Assembly (NCBI RefSeq): GCF_002220865.2
Contig: NZ_NHRJ02000013.1
Location: forward strand, 38,799-102,798
DNA: 64,000 nt
Source: Paenibacillus xerothermodurans
GTDB taxonomy: Bacteria > Bacillota > Bacilli > Paenibacillales > NBRC-103111
Reading direction: 5' to 3'
Positions 18,242-27,781 of the stretch are shown in pieces. A program made the position numbers and the translations under genes. Positions within the stretch are counted from its first letter, which is position 1; every line of letters begins with the position of its first letter. Under the pieces are notes generated by a model, which was given only the letters and a program-made list of their open reading frames with translations, was not told the origin of the DNA and did not search any database.

Positions 18242-18356
18242 CACATATTGTAATTCCGTTGTCAGTCACGCAGGGCCTGATTATCATTGTTATTCTCTTT
18301 CATGCTTTATCATACTATTATTTGCTCAGTTAGCGCTGCTGCTGCCGGCGCACGCG

Positions 18357-19031
18357 TCACTTTCTGCCGTAATCGGCCTTGATCTCGCCCCACGCCTTAG
18401 TATCCCACTTCAGGATTGGATTGCTGTAGCTGTTATTGTGCAGCCAAGCCAGGGCCCGGTCAACCAGCGCCCATATCTCCTTGGTAGACTCATCGCGAGG
18501 CAGGTTCGTTGCCACCGCCTTTTTGCGTACCCAACTGATGGCGGTAACGGAGTCGCTGTAAATGGTCATTGAGCTTCCCTTTTGCTTTAAATAAGCGAGA
18601 GCATGAACGATGGCAAGGAACTCACCTAAATTATTGGTTCCCTTAGCGATCGGCGGATGCTGAAAAATGACCTTTCCTGTTCGCGTGTCCACTCCCTTGT
18701 ATTCCACCAATCCGGGGTTGCCTTTGCTCCCTACATCGACAGAGATGCTGTCCAGCACTACTTGCTCGGACGATTTGCTGCCTTTCGCTGCTCTGGCTCT
18801 CTCCGAACCGCGCTGCGCTGCACCGGCGGAAGACGCAGCAGCAGCCTTAGATGAGGCGGCGAAAGAGGCTTTCCAGCCACGCTTCAACGCCGCTTGAGCT
18901 TCGGCCTCACTCTCATACGCCTTGAATTTCGCCTGCGGATAGCCATTGGTCACCGCTTGACATTCCGCCCAGGTCTTGTAAATTCCCGGAACTTTTCCTT
19001 CCCATACGACATAATACTTTTGTTTAGCCAT
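18357..19031 (-). CDS. Ribonuclease H1 with N-terminal hybrid-binding (viroplasmin) domain
   Basis: 224 residues. The N-terminal ~50 residues (YYVVWEGKVPGIYKTWAECQ ... KFKAYESEAEA) form the caulimovirus-viroplasmin/hybrid-binding domain. An Ala/Ser-rich linker leads to an RNase H domain with acidic residues in ISVDVGS, NNLGEFLA, IYSDSVTA and LKWDTKAWGE. It should cleave RNA in RNA:DNA hybrids. It begins 14 bp after recQ on the same strand, so an R-loop or repair-linked operon is likely. Confidence 0.9.
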   Translation of the reverse strand: MAKQKYYVVWEGKVPGIYKTWAECQAVTNGYPQAKFKAYESEAEAQAALKRGWKASFAASSKAAAASSAGAAQRGSERARAAKGSKSSEQVVLDSISVDVGSKGNPGLVEYKGVDTRTGKVIFQHPPIAKGTNNLGEFLAIVHALAYLKQKGSSMTIYSDSVTAISWVRKKAVATNLPRDESTKEIWALVDRALAWLHNNSYSNPILKWDTKAWGEIKADYGRK

Positions 19032-19045
19032 TTCGGGACGCCCCT

Positions 19046-20824
19046 CTAGCCGCTATAATTTTTGAAAAAATCTATGAAATAAGCCCCATACTTGAAAAAT
19101 TTCGCCTCGCCAACACCCTTGATCTTCAGCATGGCCGCCGGATTCGTAGGCTTCACCCCGCACATATCCCGCAGCGTGCTGTCCGGAAACACGATATAAG
19201 GCGGGATGCCTTCCCGCTTCGCGATCTCCGTTCGCAACCTGCGCAGCTCGTCAAACAGCTCAGCCTCCACCTCACGGGCCGCAGGCTCCTGTCGCACTCG
19301 AATCTTCTGTATGACGCGCTCGCTGCCGGCTAATACTGCCTGGGCTTTCGCATGCAGCCTGAGCACCGGGTACTTGCCATCGGAAATGAGCAGGTAGCCC
19401 TCAGCGACGAGAAGCTGAATGAGATCGACAATCTCCTTTTCTGTGCGGTCCTTTAATAAACCGTACGTGCTCAGTTCGTGGAAGCCCATGTCCAACACCT
19501 TTTTGCTGCGTGAGCCCTTGAGCACGGCAGCAACCATGGTGGCGCCAAAACGTTCCCGCATCCTCCGGACACATGAGAAAATCTTCTGTGCCTCCAGCGT
19601 GATGTCGGTCAACTGCCGCTCCGTACTGCAGCTGCTGCATCGGCCGCATTCCTCAGCGTCGTCTCCGAAATACCGCACGATGTAACGCTGCAGACACTGC
19701 GATGTGTGGCAGTAATCCGCCATCTGCTGCAGCCTGCGGTACTCCTGCGTCTGGCGTTCCGTATCGGTAATCGACTGCTCAATCAGGAACTTCTGGATCA
19801 TAATATCCTGCGGACTGAACAGCAGCAGGCATTCGCTCGGCAGGCCATCCCGCCCGGCCCGGCCCGCTTCTTGGTAGTATGCTTCCATGTTCTTCGGCAT
19901 GTTGTAGTGAATGACATAACGCACGTTGGATTTGTCGATCCCCATGCCGAAGGCGTTACTCGCGACTATCACGCGCACCTCATCGTACAAAAATTTCTCT
20001 TGAGCTTCCGCCCGTTCTTTGTCCGACAGTCCTGCGTGGTACTTGCCTACGGGTACCTTTTTTTTGTGCAGCAGCTCATAGAGGTTGTCCACCTCTTTGC
20101 GCGTCGCCGCGTACACGATACCGACTTCATCCTTGTGCGCGTGAATGTATTCCAGCATGACATCCCGTTTGTTCTCACCTTTGATCACGTGAAAGGCAAG
20201 ATTGTCGCGCGCGAACCCTGTCACAAATTGCTGCGGCTCACTCAGACCTAAATGCTTCACTATGTCCTCTCGTACCTGGTCCGTCGCCGTCGCAGTGAAC
20301 GCCGTCAAGACCGGCCGCCTCGGCAAGCTGCTTACCAGCCGGCTGATCGCCAGGTAACTTGGCCGGAAATCGTGCCCCCATTGCGAGACGCAATGCGCTT
20401 CATCCACAGCCACCATAGGGATTTCCAAATTGGCTAGAAGTTGCACGAACCGCTCCGACTCGAGGCGCTCGGGCGCGATGTACAACAGCTTGTACTCTCC
20501 TCGGCGCGCCCGGTGAATGCGCTGCTCCACCTGACTGTACGTGAGAGAGCTGTTGATATACGTCGCCGGTATGCCGATGCTGTCGAGCCCGTCAACCTGG
20601 TCCTTCATCAGTGAGATTAACGGCGACACAACAATCGTCGTTCCGTTAAGCAGCAGTGCCGGAATCTGATAGCATATCGACTTGCCGCCGCCCGTAGGCA
20701 TGATTCCCAGGGTATCGCGCTGACTTACAACACTGGCGATGACTTTCTTTTGCCCGTCGCGAAATGAGTTATATCCATAATATGTTTTAAGCAGCGTCTC
20801 TGCCTGCTTCATCGTGCCAGCCAA
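19046..20824 (-). CDS. recQ: RecQ ATP-dependent DNA helicase
   Basis: 592 residues from TTG at 20824, 9 nt after GGAGG (an internal ATG four codons later is also possible). Motifs: FRDGQKKVI, Walker A MPTGGGKS, DEAHCVSQWGHDFRPSY, FTATAT, GMGIDKSNVRYVIHYNMPKN and EAGRAGRDGLPSECLL. The RecQ zinc site is C..CGRCSSC, followed by winged-helix and HRDC regions (FDELRRLRTEIAKREGIPPY). It is a 3'-5' helicase of recombination and fork repair; the size is that of Bacillus RecQ. Confidence 0.95.
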   Translation of the reverse strand: MAGTMKQAETLLKTYYGYNSFRDGQKKVIASVVSQRDTLGIMPTGGGKSICYQIPALLLNGTTIVVSPLISLMKDQVDGLDSIGIPATYINSSLTYSQVEQRIHRARRGEYKLLYIAPERLESERFVQLLANLEIPMVAVDEAHCVSQWGHDFRPSYLAISRLVSSLPRRPVLTAFTATATDQVREDIVKHLGLSEPQQFVTGFARDNLAFHVIKGENKRDVMLEYIHAHKDEVGIVYAATRKEVDNLYELLHKKKVPVGKYHAGLSDKERAEAQEKFLYDEVRVIVASNAFGMGIDKSNVRYVIHYNMPKNMEAYYQEAGRAGRDGLPSECLLLFSPQDIMIQKFLIEQSITDTERQTQEYRRLQQMADYCHTSQCLQRYIVRYFGDDAEECGRCSSCSTERQLTDITLEAQKIFSCVRRMRERFGATMVAAVLKGSRSKKVLDMGFHELSTYGLLKDRTEKEIVDLIQLLVAEGYLLISDGKYPVLRLHAKAQAVLAGSERVIQKIRVRQEPAAREVEAELFDELRRLRTEIAKREGIPPYIVFPDSTLRDMCGVKPTNPAAMLKIKGVGEAKFFKYGAYFIDFFKNYSG

Positions 20825-20872
20825 GATCGCACGCCTCCTCTTTTTACAGGGATTTCTTCGACCGGATTGCGG

Positions 20873-21748
20873 TCACAACCCCGTTTCCATTGCTCCGTCA
20901 CCGTCAGGCGCGGCAGGTCGCGACTCAGCCTCCGTTAACAGCACCGCCCGACGGGAAACCATCGGTTGTCCGTCCCAGACTATTTCCGTGGCAGCCTTGC
21001 GGCGGGCAACCTCCGGCTCCTCCAACAGCACAAAAAAGTTCTTTGTTGGCAGAAAGCCTAGATCATGCTTCGCGGACAGCTTATCCAAATACGGCCTCAT
21101 ATTCTCATGCTGTCCGGACATGTTGCCGCCCTGTGCTGAGAAGGCGTACAACGCCGTTGCCGCCGGCACCCTTTTCACCCGGTAATGTTGTACCGCGCGC
21201 AGGAAAAAATCCCAGTCCCAATAATGATACAGCCCTGTGTCGAACGCTCCGAGCCGTTCATGCATCGAAGCCCGATACAAACATCCGGAAGATACGAACG
21301 TGGAAAACTTTCGCATCGCCGCCACATCATGCTCATAGGCAAACACGAAACGCTTCGTGGGTACACGGGTGTGAGCGGACATAACATAATCGAAAATCTC
21401 TACGTCGGAATAAACCAAGTCCGAGTCGTTGACAGCGTCCAGCATCCGTTCGACATGTGTAGGCACCAGCAGGTCATCGTCGTCGCACAGCATAATATAT
21501 TGTCCGCGCACCAGTTGGAGACCGCGGTTTCTTGCATGAACATGCTTAAGATTGCGTCCCATGGTGACGATCGTAATATCCAGCTCGGCGTATAACGATT
21601 GGATAAAGTCAATCGGCTCCCCTGCATCGTTCACGACGATAATTTGTAAATGGCGGTAAGTCTGCCTAGCTAAAGCTTCGATCAACTCCGACAAAAAGTC
21701 AGGCCTGTTGTATGTCGGAATAATAACGGACACCAGCGGTGATTCCAT
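20873..21748 (-). CDS. Family 2 glycosyltransferase
   Basis: 291 residues from ATG at 21748 preceded by AAAAAGGAG. The GT-A fold start VSVIIPTYNRPDFLSELIEAL and the metal-binding MLCDDDDLLVP are clear; FDTGLYHYWDWDFFLRAVQ is the acceptor-side ED/WD motif. It probably transfers a sugar from an NDP-sugar to a cell-surface acceptor, which is not identifiable. It lies 48 bp upstream of recQ on the same strand. Confidence 0.88.
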   Translation of the reverse strand: MESPLVSVIIPTYNRPDFLSELIEALARQTYRHLQIIVVNDAGEPIDFIQSLYAELDITIVTMGRNLKHVHARNRGLQLVRGQYIMLCDDDDLLVPTHVERMLDAVNDSDLVYSDVEIFDYVMSAHTRVPTKRFVFAYEHDVAAMRKFSTFVSSGCLYRASMHERLGAFDTGLYHYWDWDFFLRAVQHYRVKRVPAATALYAFSAQGGNMSGQHENMRPYLDKLSAKHDLGFLPTKNFFVLLEEPEVARRKAATEIVWDGQPMVSRRAVLLTEAESRPAAPDGDGAMETGL

Positions 21749-22026
21749 CTGATTGCTCCTTTTTAACGTTATTTCCGTACGAGCCGCTACCCACAAAGAT
21801 ACCAAAAAAAACGCGAAAGGGAAACCTCGAACCAAGTTCACCGGCTTTGACGCAGCGCCCACACGGCACAAAATTCCTGTCCGCCAGCCACGTCCATCTC
21901 CGGCGCTAACGTTAGGATTATTTGGGATGTGCCGGCTTGAAGGAATTCACATTGTGCGTGTGGAATCTCTTTCTTAGTCACATTTTGATGTATACTGTTG
22001 TCAAACTAATCAGGAGGAGAAACAAC

Positions 22027-22818
22027 ATGCTTAGCGTAAGAAACATTCGGTACACCTGTTTAGCGTTGCTATTGACTGCGTTGCTCACGTTGCTTCCCGT
22101 GCCCGCCGGCGCCGAGGCAGCACCACCGGTTCAAATATATATGCAGCAGGAGCTGCAGCAATGGGAACAAGCCCCATTTATTTCACAAGGTAACACCATG
22201 GTTCCGATGCGCGCTCTGTTCGAAAAATTAGGATTTGCCGTAACGTGGGACGCGGCCACGGAAACAGCGACAGCCGTTCGAGGCGATCTAACTATCGCTT
22301 TATCTATTAATAAAACAACAGCAACGGTGAATGGGATTGCTTACTATCTGGAAACGGCACCGATGATTGAGGGAGGCAGCACTTTTATGCCGCTGCGCTT
22401 TGTGAGCGAATCGGCCGGTGCGGATGTGACCTGGAATGACGAGGACCGCGCTGTTCATATCGATTTCAACCGTGATCCTCAACACAGAATCCGCAAGCTG
22501 ATCGACAACGTTACTAACAGCAGCAGCTTCATCCAGCATGCGATGGTTATCACAGGCGGCGACGGTATTAAGAAAAACGACGTCGTGACACAGCAGCTCA
22601 GCATAGCGCCAGACGGAACTTCGGCGAAGGTCACGTTCCAGGCAGGTTTCACAGTGTCCAAGGCTGTGAAAACGGGCAGCGGGGTGACAATTGCCCCGGC
22701 GGAGTCAGTGGTGTATGAGTTCATATGCAGCGTTTATAAAGACGCTTATGGACAATGGCTGTTAAGGCAGCCCCCCTCGGCTATGGAGTATGTGTTAAAA
22801 GAAAACAAACCGTTCTGA
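22027..22818 (+). CDS. Secreted protein with copper-amine-oxidase N-terminal-like domain
   Basis: 263 residues from ATG at 22027 after CAGGAGGAG. A signal peptide (LLLTALLTLLPVPAGAEA|AP) leads into the repeat domain common in Paenibacillus surface proteins: MVPMRALFEKLGFAVTWDAA ... and FMPLRFVSESAGADVTWNDE. The C-terminal ~110 residues are unassigned, possibly a small binding domain. Despite its name this domain has no oxidase activity by itself and is thought to be a stalk or wall-interaction module. Confidence 0.85.
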   Translation: MLSVRNIRYTCLALLLTALLTLLPVPAGAEAAPPVQIYMQQELQQWEQAPFISQGNTMVPMRALFEKLGFAVTWDAATETATAVRGDLTIALSINKTTATVNGIAYYLETAPMIEGGSTFMPLRFVSESAGADVTWNDEDRAVHIDFNRDPQHRIRKLIDNVTNSSSFIQHAMVITGGDGIKKNDVVTQQLSIAPDGTSAKVTFQAGFTVSKAVKTGSGVTIAPAESVVYEFICSVYKDAYGQWLLRQPPSAMEYVLKENKPF

Positions 22819-22899
22819 CGCAAACTGGCATGACGTATCCCGCAGGGCCAATAGAACGGCTAACACAGGCAGCGTGGAACATTAACAAACCTCGGCTGC

Positions 22900-22960
22900 C
22901 ACACAAAAAACAAGGTAGCGATCCATGCATGGGCATGGCGCGTTACCTTGTTTTTGTGTG
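22900..22960. terminator. Bidirectional terminator between convergent genes
   Basis: CACACAAAAAACAAGGTA and TACCTTGTTTTTGTGTG form a stem of about 20 bp with A/T flanks on both sides. Confidence 0.93.
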
Positions 22961-22964
22961 AGCA

Positions 22965-23648
22965 TTACAGGGGCAGCAGTCGAACGGGTTCGCGCATACG
23001 CTTTAATTGTTCGATCATGTCGTACCACTGCTGAGGCTTGTTTGGGAGCACCGCATAGTAGCGCTCCAGGAAATTAGTAATACGGCCTGTCGGTACGGAT
23101 TCAACAGCAAAAGCATCTTCCCGGTACGGCATAAAGCACAGGTCCAAAGCCTGCACTGCAGTCCCGTCATTATGCCAGGATGGGTGCACATAATCGATAT
23201 CCAACTTACGGAATCCCAAATGCGACAGCACCTCGCGCCTGACAAAAGGATCCATTGGCTTCACACCGCCAAAGTTGTAGTCCTGTGTCAGGTAGGGATT
23301 GTAAATTTCCGCAAACATGCCATGAAGCACGCCGCTGCCGGCTTGTACGAGCCGCAGGATGTCTTCCATCCTGTTTCTAACCAGCAGCGGGCCGATCCCG
23401 AGCCCCTCCCGGCCGATGATGGTGAAGTCGGTCATAGCAACCTGCATATCATCATAGTACCGGTACTCCGTTGCCCCGACGACTTCCCCTTCGTGCACGG
23501 CAACAAAAACGCGTATGCCTGGATCGCTAAGAGGACCCGCCCACTGCTCGAATTCCAGCACTTCCTCCGGCGGAAACACCAATTTCATGAGATCATGCAT
23601 CTGGCGGAAATACGGATCGTTAATCCCGGTGATTCGAATATAATCCAT
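22965..23648 (-). CDS. GNAT-family N-acetyltransferase
   Basis: 227 residues from ATG at 23648 preceded by GGGGGAA. The order of elements fits GNAT: FVAVHEGEVVGATEYRYY (strands 2-4), then FTIIGREGLGIGPLLVRNRM, a variant of the acetyl-CoA loop (REGLGIGPLL for R/QxxGxG/A). The C-terminal half is longer than in minimal GNATs. The substrate is unknown. Confidence 0.72.
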   Translation of the reverse strand: MDYIRITGINDPYFRQMHDLMKLVFPPEEVLEFEQWAGPLSDPGIRVFVAVHEGEVVGATEYRYYDDMQVAMTDFTIIGREGLGIGPLLVRNRMEDILRLVQAGSGVLHGMFAEIYNPYLTQDYNFGGVKPMDPFVRREVLSHLGFRKLDIDYVHPSWHNDGTAVQALDLCFMPYREDAFAVESVPTGRITNFLERYYAVLPNKPQQWYDMIEQLKRMREPVRLLPL

Positions 23649-23747
23649 GGCTGTTCCCCCATTCCCAGTGTTAAGCCTAGTATACCAACTGGAGCAGCAC
23701 ATTCCAAACTTCACAAACACGCTAATCCTGCTCACGTAGACACCAAA

Positions 23748-23768
23748 GGCAGGCCCTATAGCCTGCCT
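23748..23768 (-). terminator. Possible terminator after the 23794 gene
   Basis: GGCAGGC and GCCTGCC form a perfect 7-bp stem around CCTATA; the T-tract on the minus strand is short. Confidence 0.4.
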
Positions 23769-23793
23769 GTTCTCATTGCTGCCGCTACCCGCG

Positions 23794-24276
23794 CTATGGT
23801 CTAAGCAAACGAATCGTCTTCCCTTCATCGGCCAGATCAGCGGTCCAACCCGTCAGCTCAGTGAACAACGAAACCGGTATCATGGCCCGTTCGCCGATCA
23901 TTGTCACGTTGGAGCTCGCAATTTTCTCCTCACCGTTAATGAGAACCTTATCCGTACCGACCGTTAGGAGAACGCTCTTATTATCCCACTGCATCGTAGC
24001 AGCACGATCTTCCGCATTCCATGTCACCACCGCCCCCATAGCTTCAGCCGCGTACCGCAGAGGAATGTAAGTGAAGCCGTCTTTTTGGGTCGGCTGCGCA
24101 TCCATGGCCGTCACTTTGCCGTTGACCGTCATGTCCGTGCCGTTCAGTGTAAAAATGATCTCCGAAGGCACGATACTACCCTCGACCGGTGTCAATTCCG
24201 CAGCTCCCACCGCGGCCGGCATGAGTAAAGCAAAGCCCAAAACAAGCGGAATACATTTAGTTTTCATCGACTTCAT
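23794..24276 (-). CDS. Secreted copper-amine-oxidase N-terminal-like domain protein
   Basis: 160 residues from ATG at 24276 after GGAGAGGTGAG (an in-frame ATG three codons on is also possible). The signal peptide ends MPAAVGAAE. The remainder is essentially one domain: FTYIPLRYAAEAMGAVVTWN and MIPVSLFTELTGWTADLADE. It lies next to a GNAT gene and about 1 kb from another protein of the same family on the other strand, so one may have arisen by duplication. Confidence 0.83.
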   Translation of the reverse strand: MKSMKTKCIPLVLGFALLMPAAVGAAELTPVEGSIVPSEIIFTLNGTDMTVNGKVTAMDAQPTQKDGFTYIPLRYAAEAMGAVVTWNAEDRAATMQWDNKSVLLTVGTDKVLINGEEKIASSNVTMIGERAMIPVSLFTELTGWTADLADEGKTIRLLRP

Positions 24277-24522
24277 GCAAGCGCTCACCTCTCCTCGACC
24301 GATTGTCTTCGTCTGGGACACCTCCACTAGCGGCTATTTATCCCAATTAAGGATGGTTTACCCTATGCGGCGAATGCTTGAAACACCCGAATAGGCCGAT
24401 TCTACACACCCCGATAATTAACATATTAAAGGGTGCCGCCATTGATGCTGAAATCAAGAAAAACCGCTTACAAAAATGTTGCAACCGGTTATGCACAGAA
24501 CCATCTATATCCGCCGCGCCGC

Positions 24523-25296
24523 TCACCCGAGCGCCGGCGGCCCTGTTACACACTTTGCTGGATCCTTGCGAAACTCGGATGGAGTACAGCCGTTGCATTT
24601 TTTGAACGTATTGCTAAAGTATGCGACGTCCGAGTAACCTACACGGTCGGCGACCTCGTTGATCCGCAGCGAGGTACGGGACAGCAGCCGTTTCGCTTCC
24701 TCCATCCGCACCTCGACGATATAATCCACAAAGTTACGGTTCAGCTGCTGCTTGAACAATTGGCTGAGATAGCTGGGATTCAGATGTACCCGCGCGGCCG
24801 CTTGCGTCAACGTGATATCTCCCGCCATGTTGAGACGAATGTATTCCTTCACCTGCTGAATCGGCGATTTCTCCAACGCTTCGCGCGTCTGCTGTGCGGC
24901 GGACTGGGTCTCCGCCTGAGGTCGCTGCCGCTGATCTATCCAGTGCTCCAGACATCGCTTCATATCCGCTACCTCCACCGGCTTCAGCAAATAATCGAGG
25001 ACGCCGAACCGGAGCGCCTGCTGCACATACCCGAAGTCGTCGTAACCGCTGACGACCACGATCGGCTGATCCCGGCGCTGCCGTCGGATCGCTTCCACAA
25101 ACGGCAGCCCCTGCATCACCGGCATACGCACATCCGTCATAATCAGGTCCACGCTATGATCCTTGAGCCAGTCGAGGGCCTCCAAGCCGTGGGCGGCTTC
25201 TTTTACTACAGAAATCGGTAGTCCGGTTTTCTCCAGCACACGCTTCAACGACGTGCGTACCCAGCGTTCATCGTCCACCAGCAGCAGTGTATACAT
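24523..25296 (-). CDS. Response regulator with AraC-type DNA-binding domain (YesN-like)
   Basis: 257 residues. The receiver domain (1-120) has DDE near 8-10, the phospho-acceptor Asp in DLIMTDVRMP and the conserved Lys in LLKPVEV. Two helix-turn-helix units at the C-terminus carry LTQAAARVHLNPSYLSQLFK and INEVADRVGYSDVAYFSNTF, the AraC/XylS signature. Its stop-to-start distance from the upstream sensor kinase is 18 bp, so the two form an operon. The nearby DctPQM genes are the likely target. Confidence 0.93.
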   Translation of the reverse strand: MYTLLLVDDERWVRTSLKRVLEKTGLPISVVKEAAHGLEALDWLKDHSVDLIMTDVRMPVMQGLPFVEAIRRQRRDQPIVVVSGYDDFGYVQQALRFGVLDYLLKPVEVADMKRCLEHWIDQRQRPQAETQSAAQQTREALEKSPIQQVKEYIRLNMAGDITLTQAAARVHLNPSYLSQLFKQQLNRNFVDYIVEVRMEEAKRLLSRTSLRINEVADRVGYSDVAYFSNTFKKCNGCTPSEFRKDPAKCVTGPPALG

Positions 25297-25314
25297 TAGG
25301 GCAGTCGCCTCCTT

Positions 25315-27165
25315 TTATTCTTCTGTAATAGGGACATCGGTGCCTGTCTGTTGCACGTAAGGTAGTCGAATGCGGACCGCGGTGCCCTTCTCCTGAATGC
25401 TGTTAAGCGAAACTCCATACTCCGTCCCGTATAAATAAGCGATACGTCTGTGTACATTGGCGATACCGATATGCTCGCCGCCTGAGAGCACGTCCTTTCG
25501 ATCCAGGTCACGGTGGATGTCATGCAGCTGCTGCTCGGTCATGCCCACGCCAGTGTCGCGAATTGCCACAAAAAAGGAATTCTCCGTGTCCCTCAGCGCT
25601 GTGATCCGGATATGCATCAGCCCTACGCCCGGCTCAATGCCGTGAATCATGCTGTTCTCCACGATGGGCTGCAGTGAGAATTTGACGATGCTCTGGTCGA
25701 GCGCCCATTCTGGCACATCCAGCTCATACTCCAATTTATCTTCGAAGCGAAATTTCTGGATACGCAAGTATACTTCACAAAAGCGTAATTCCTCGCGCAG
25801 CGTCACGGTCGGAGAATCGTTCTTTAAGTTATACCTGAGCAGCTTCGCAAGGGATGCCGACATCTCCGCGATGTCGTCCATATCCTGATCGAGCGCCATC
25901 CCTCGCAACGTCTCCAACGAATTGTACAAAAAATGCGGATTGATCTGCGACTGCAGTACCTTGAGCTCCGTCCCTTTTTGCCTTAGTGAAGCCTCCGTCT
26001 CCTGTAAACGGGTAAAATATATTTCTTCCAGCAGTTCTTCCAATTTCCCGACCATCTTGTTAAAACCGTCAGTGAGTACGCCTAGCTCGTCCTTTGAGCT
26101 GATCTCCAGCCTGCCGGAAAAGTCACCGACCTCGACCTTTTTCATAAAATGGTGCAGCCTTCGAATGGGCCGAAGCAGACTTGCCGCAAACCCAATCCCC
26201 AGCAGATACACTAACGCAAGTGTGATGAGAAGCGTGCCCAATATCGTCTGGCCGATATAATTGGCACCTTGAGTCAGCTCTTTATACGGTATTGAAGTGA
26301 CCAGCCTCCAGCCAAGATAGGGTGACAAACTATAAGTGAGAAATTTATGAGGCCAGTCCTCCGTGATCATTGAGCCGCTGTCTGCCGTCAGCATAGCACT
26401 CATATGATCGAAATTCGAAGGCTGTCCAACCTGCTGCAAATCAGGGTGATACACATAGTGATTCTGCGAGTCGACAATGTACAGAAAGCCTGTGCGTCCT
26501 ATGGTTACCTTTTCGGTGATTTCTTGAATGCGTCTAAAATTTACATCCATAATCATCACCCCGATCGGCTGGAGCGTATACGGGCTGATCAGGCGCCGGA
26601 CGATGGAGATCACCTGCTCGTTGCGGTCAGGCCATTCGATCACCCGGCTGATCAGTTTCGGTGAGCCGTCCATGGGAATGTCTGCATACCAGTACTCCTT
26701 CTGCAGACGGTCCACGGGCACCGGACTGTTGATGCTCGCCACGTCAACCACCTGCAAGTCGTCGAGGACCACGGTTATATTTGAGATGTCGGCACGTGAG
26801 TAAGTCGCGTTTTTCAGCACCTGCTCGATGTTCTCGCGTATTCCGCTCTGCTGTACTTCTTCCAGCGTTCTCATGCGCATGAAGCGCACCATATCCGGGT
26901 GGTTAATGATCCTCAATGTGTTGATTTCAATGTCACGCACGTAATACTCTACGTGGCTCTTGACCTGTTCAATAATTTGCCGGCTGTACTGCCCCGCCTC
27001 TTGCTCAAGCACTTCCGACGAACGCTCATAGGATATCAATCCGACAAGCGCCAGTGGAAATACGACAATAAAAGCGGAGTAAAAAAACATCTTGGAGGTG
27101 AGCGGCAGATTTCGAAGCAGTATGAAGCGTTGGAACCAGTCCGCCGCCCGTTGCCATGGTTGCAC
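25315..27165 (-). CDS. Sensor histidine kinase, YesM-like
   Basis: 616 residues from GTG at 27165, 9 nt after CGGAGG; the frame is open further upstream but that part looks untranslated. Two membrane helices (about 20-45 and 305-330) flank an extracellular dCache-like domain. HAMP follows (LLRPIRRLHHFMKKVEVGDF), then the His kinase domain with the phospho-His in LQSQINPHFLYNSLETLR and the ATP-binding N box LQPIVENSMIHGI and G boxes DTGVGM and GEHIGIANVHRRI. It partners the adjacent YesN-like regulator. Ligand unknown; the TRAP genes downstream of its promoter region suggest an organic acid. Confidence 0.92.
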   Translation of the reverse strand: MQPWQRAADWFQRFILLRNLPLTSKMFFYSAFIVVFPLALVGLISYERSSEVLEQEAGQYSRQIIEQVKSHVEYYVRDIEINTLRIINHPDMVRFMRMRTLEEVQQSGIRENIEQVLKNATYSRADISNITVVLDDLQVVDVASINSPVPVDRLQKEYWYADIPMDGSPKLISRVIEWPDRNEQVISIVRRLISPYTLQPIGVMIMDVNFRRIQEITEKVTIGRTGFLYIVDSQNHYVYHPDLQQVGQPSNFDHMSAMLTADSGSMITEDWPHKFLTYSLSPYLGWRLVTSIPYKELTQGANYIGQTILGTLLITLALVYLLGIGFAASLLRPIRRLHHFMKKVEVGDFSGRLEISSKDELGVLTDGFNKMVGKLEELLEEIYFTRLQETEASLRQKGTELKVLQSQINPHFLYNSLETLRGMALDQDMDDIAEMSASLAKLLRYNLKNDSPTVTLREELRFCEVYLRIQKFRFEDKLEYELDVPEWALDQSIVKFSLQPIVENSMIHGIEPGVGLMHIRITALRDTENSFFVAIRDTGVGMTEQQLHDIHRDLDRKDVLSGGEHIGIANVHRRIAYLYGTEYGVSLNSIQEKGTAVRIRLPYVQQTGTDVPITEE

Positions 27166-27720
27166 TGTGGTTCGCCTCCGGGAGTTGGCGTATGGACCGG
27201 GCGTGCGAGGATGGGGTCGGCCTCGGTCGGCTGTGCGCTTCAGCAAGTTTTTCCGATCGCTGGGTGCTGCTTGTTGCGTCTTTATTATTGCTGCAATGGA
27301 AGCAACAAGCTGCACAAAGGCGAACACTGTCGTTTCTCCAAAACTTGCTGAGCCCTTCGCCTGTCGGCCGACCACGAGAGCACATCCGGATCAATACGCC
27401 GGTTGTATGATGAGCTGCTGCGCACAAGCAGGTGGTACGCCGTATAATGGTGGGAGCACACACGCGGCTCGGCACGCCGGTGTGATTATACTGCGGGCTT
27501 TAGCTAGTAACCGAATCGCTGGGGTGCGCCGACATTGTGGGAGCACACACCCCGTGCAGTCCGGCGTTTGGTTTATGGAGCATAGCATTACCGCCGGGCG
27601 GGCCCGGGTGCAGCATCCTTAGCAGCGCGGAACCGGAGTGGTACGCCGATATGCTGCTGCCGCTCGGATGCATGAGCGCCGTTTGACTCCACGCTGATTC
27701 CTACTCACATACTACCACGA
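27166..27720. other. Intergenic region upstream of the sensor kinase, with structured repeats
   Basis: About 550 bp without a supported gene. It contains a triple nested inverted repeat (27241-27350) and a direct repeat GTGGGAGCACACAC at 27450-27463 and 27537-27550, 87 bp apart. The DNA is relatively GC-rich with weak coding signal. Confidence 0.5.
27241..27350 (-). repeat. Nested inverted repeats in the kinase leader
   Basis: Outer arms CAGCAAGTTTT (27241-27251) and AAAACTTGCTG (27340-27350) are perfect complements. Inner arms GTGCTGCTTGTTGC and GCAACAAGCTGCAC differ by one base, and ATTGCTGCAAT sits at the centre. The RNA would form one long hairpin about 75 nt before the kinase start. Confidence 0.7.
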
Positions 27721-27766
27721 AACAAAATAGTGCGTCCCAGCCAATCAGGCCGGTGCACGCTATTTA
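27721..27766 (-). terminator. Terminator after dctP
   Basis: On the minus strand AAATAGCGTGC ... GACGCACTATTTTG form an imperfect stem with GGCC/GGCT inside, followed by T-rich sequence, shortly after the dctP stop. Confidence 0.6.
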
Positions 27767-27781
27767 GCTGCCAAGCGGACG

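Noticed and set aside
18135..18242. A known metabolite riboswitch before the SulP gene
   Set aside because: Only a simple inverted repeat is visible; no conserved aptamer core (SAM, TPP, FMN, purine, c-di-GMP or similar) could be recognised.
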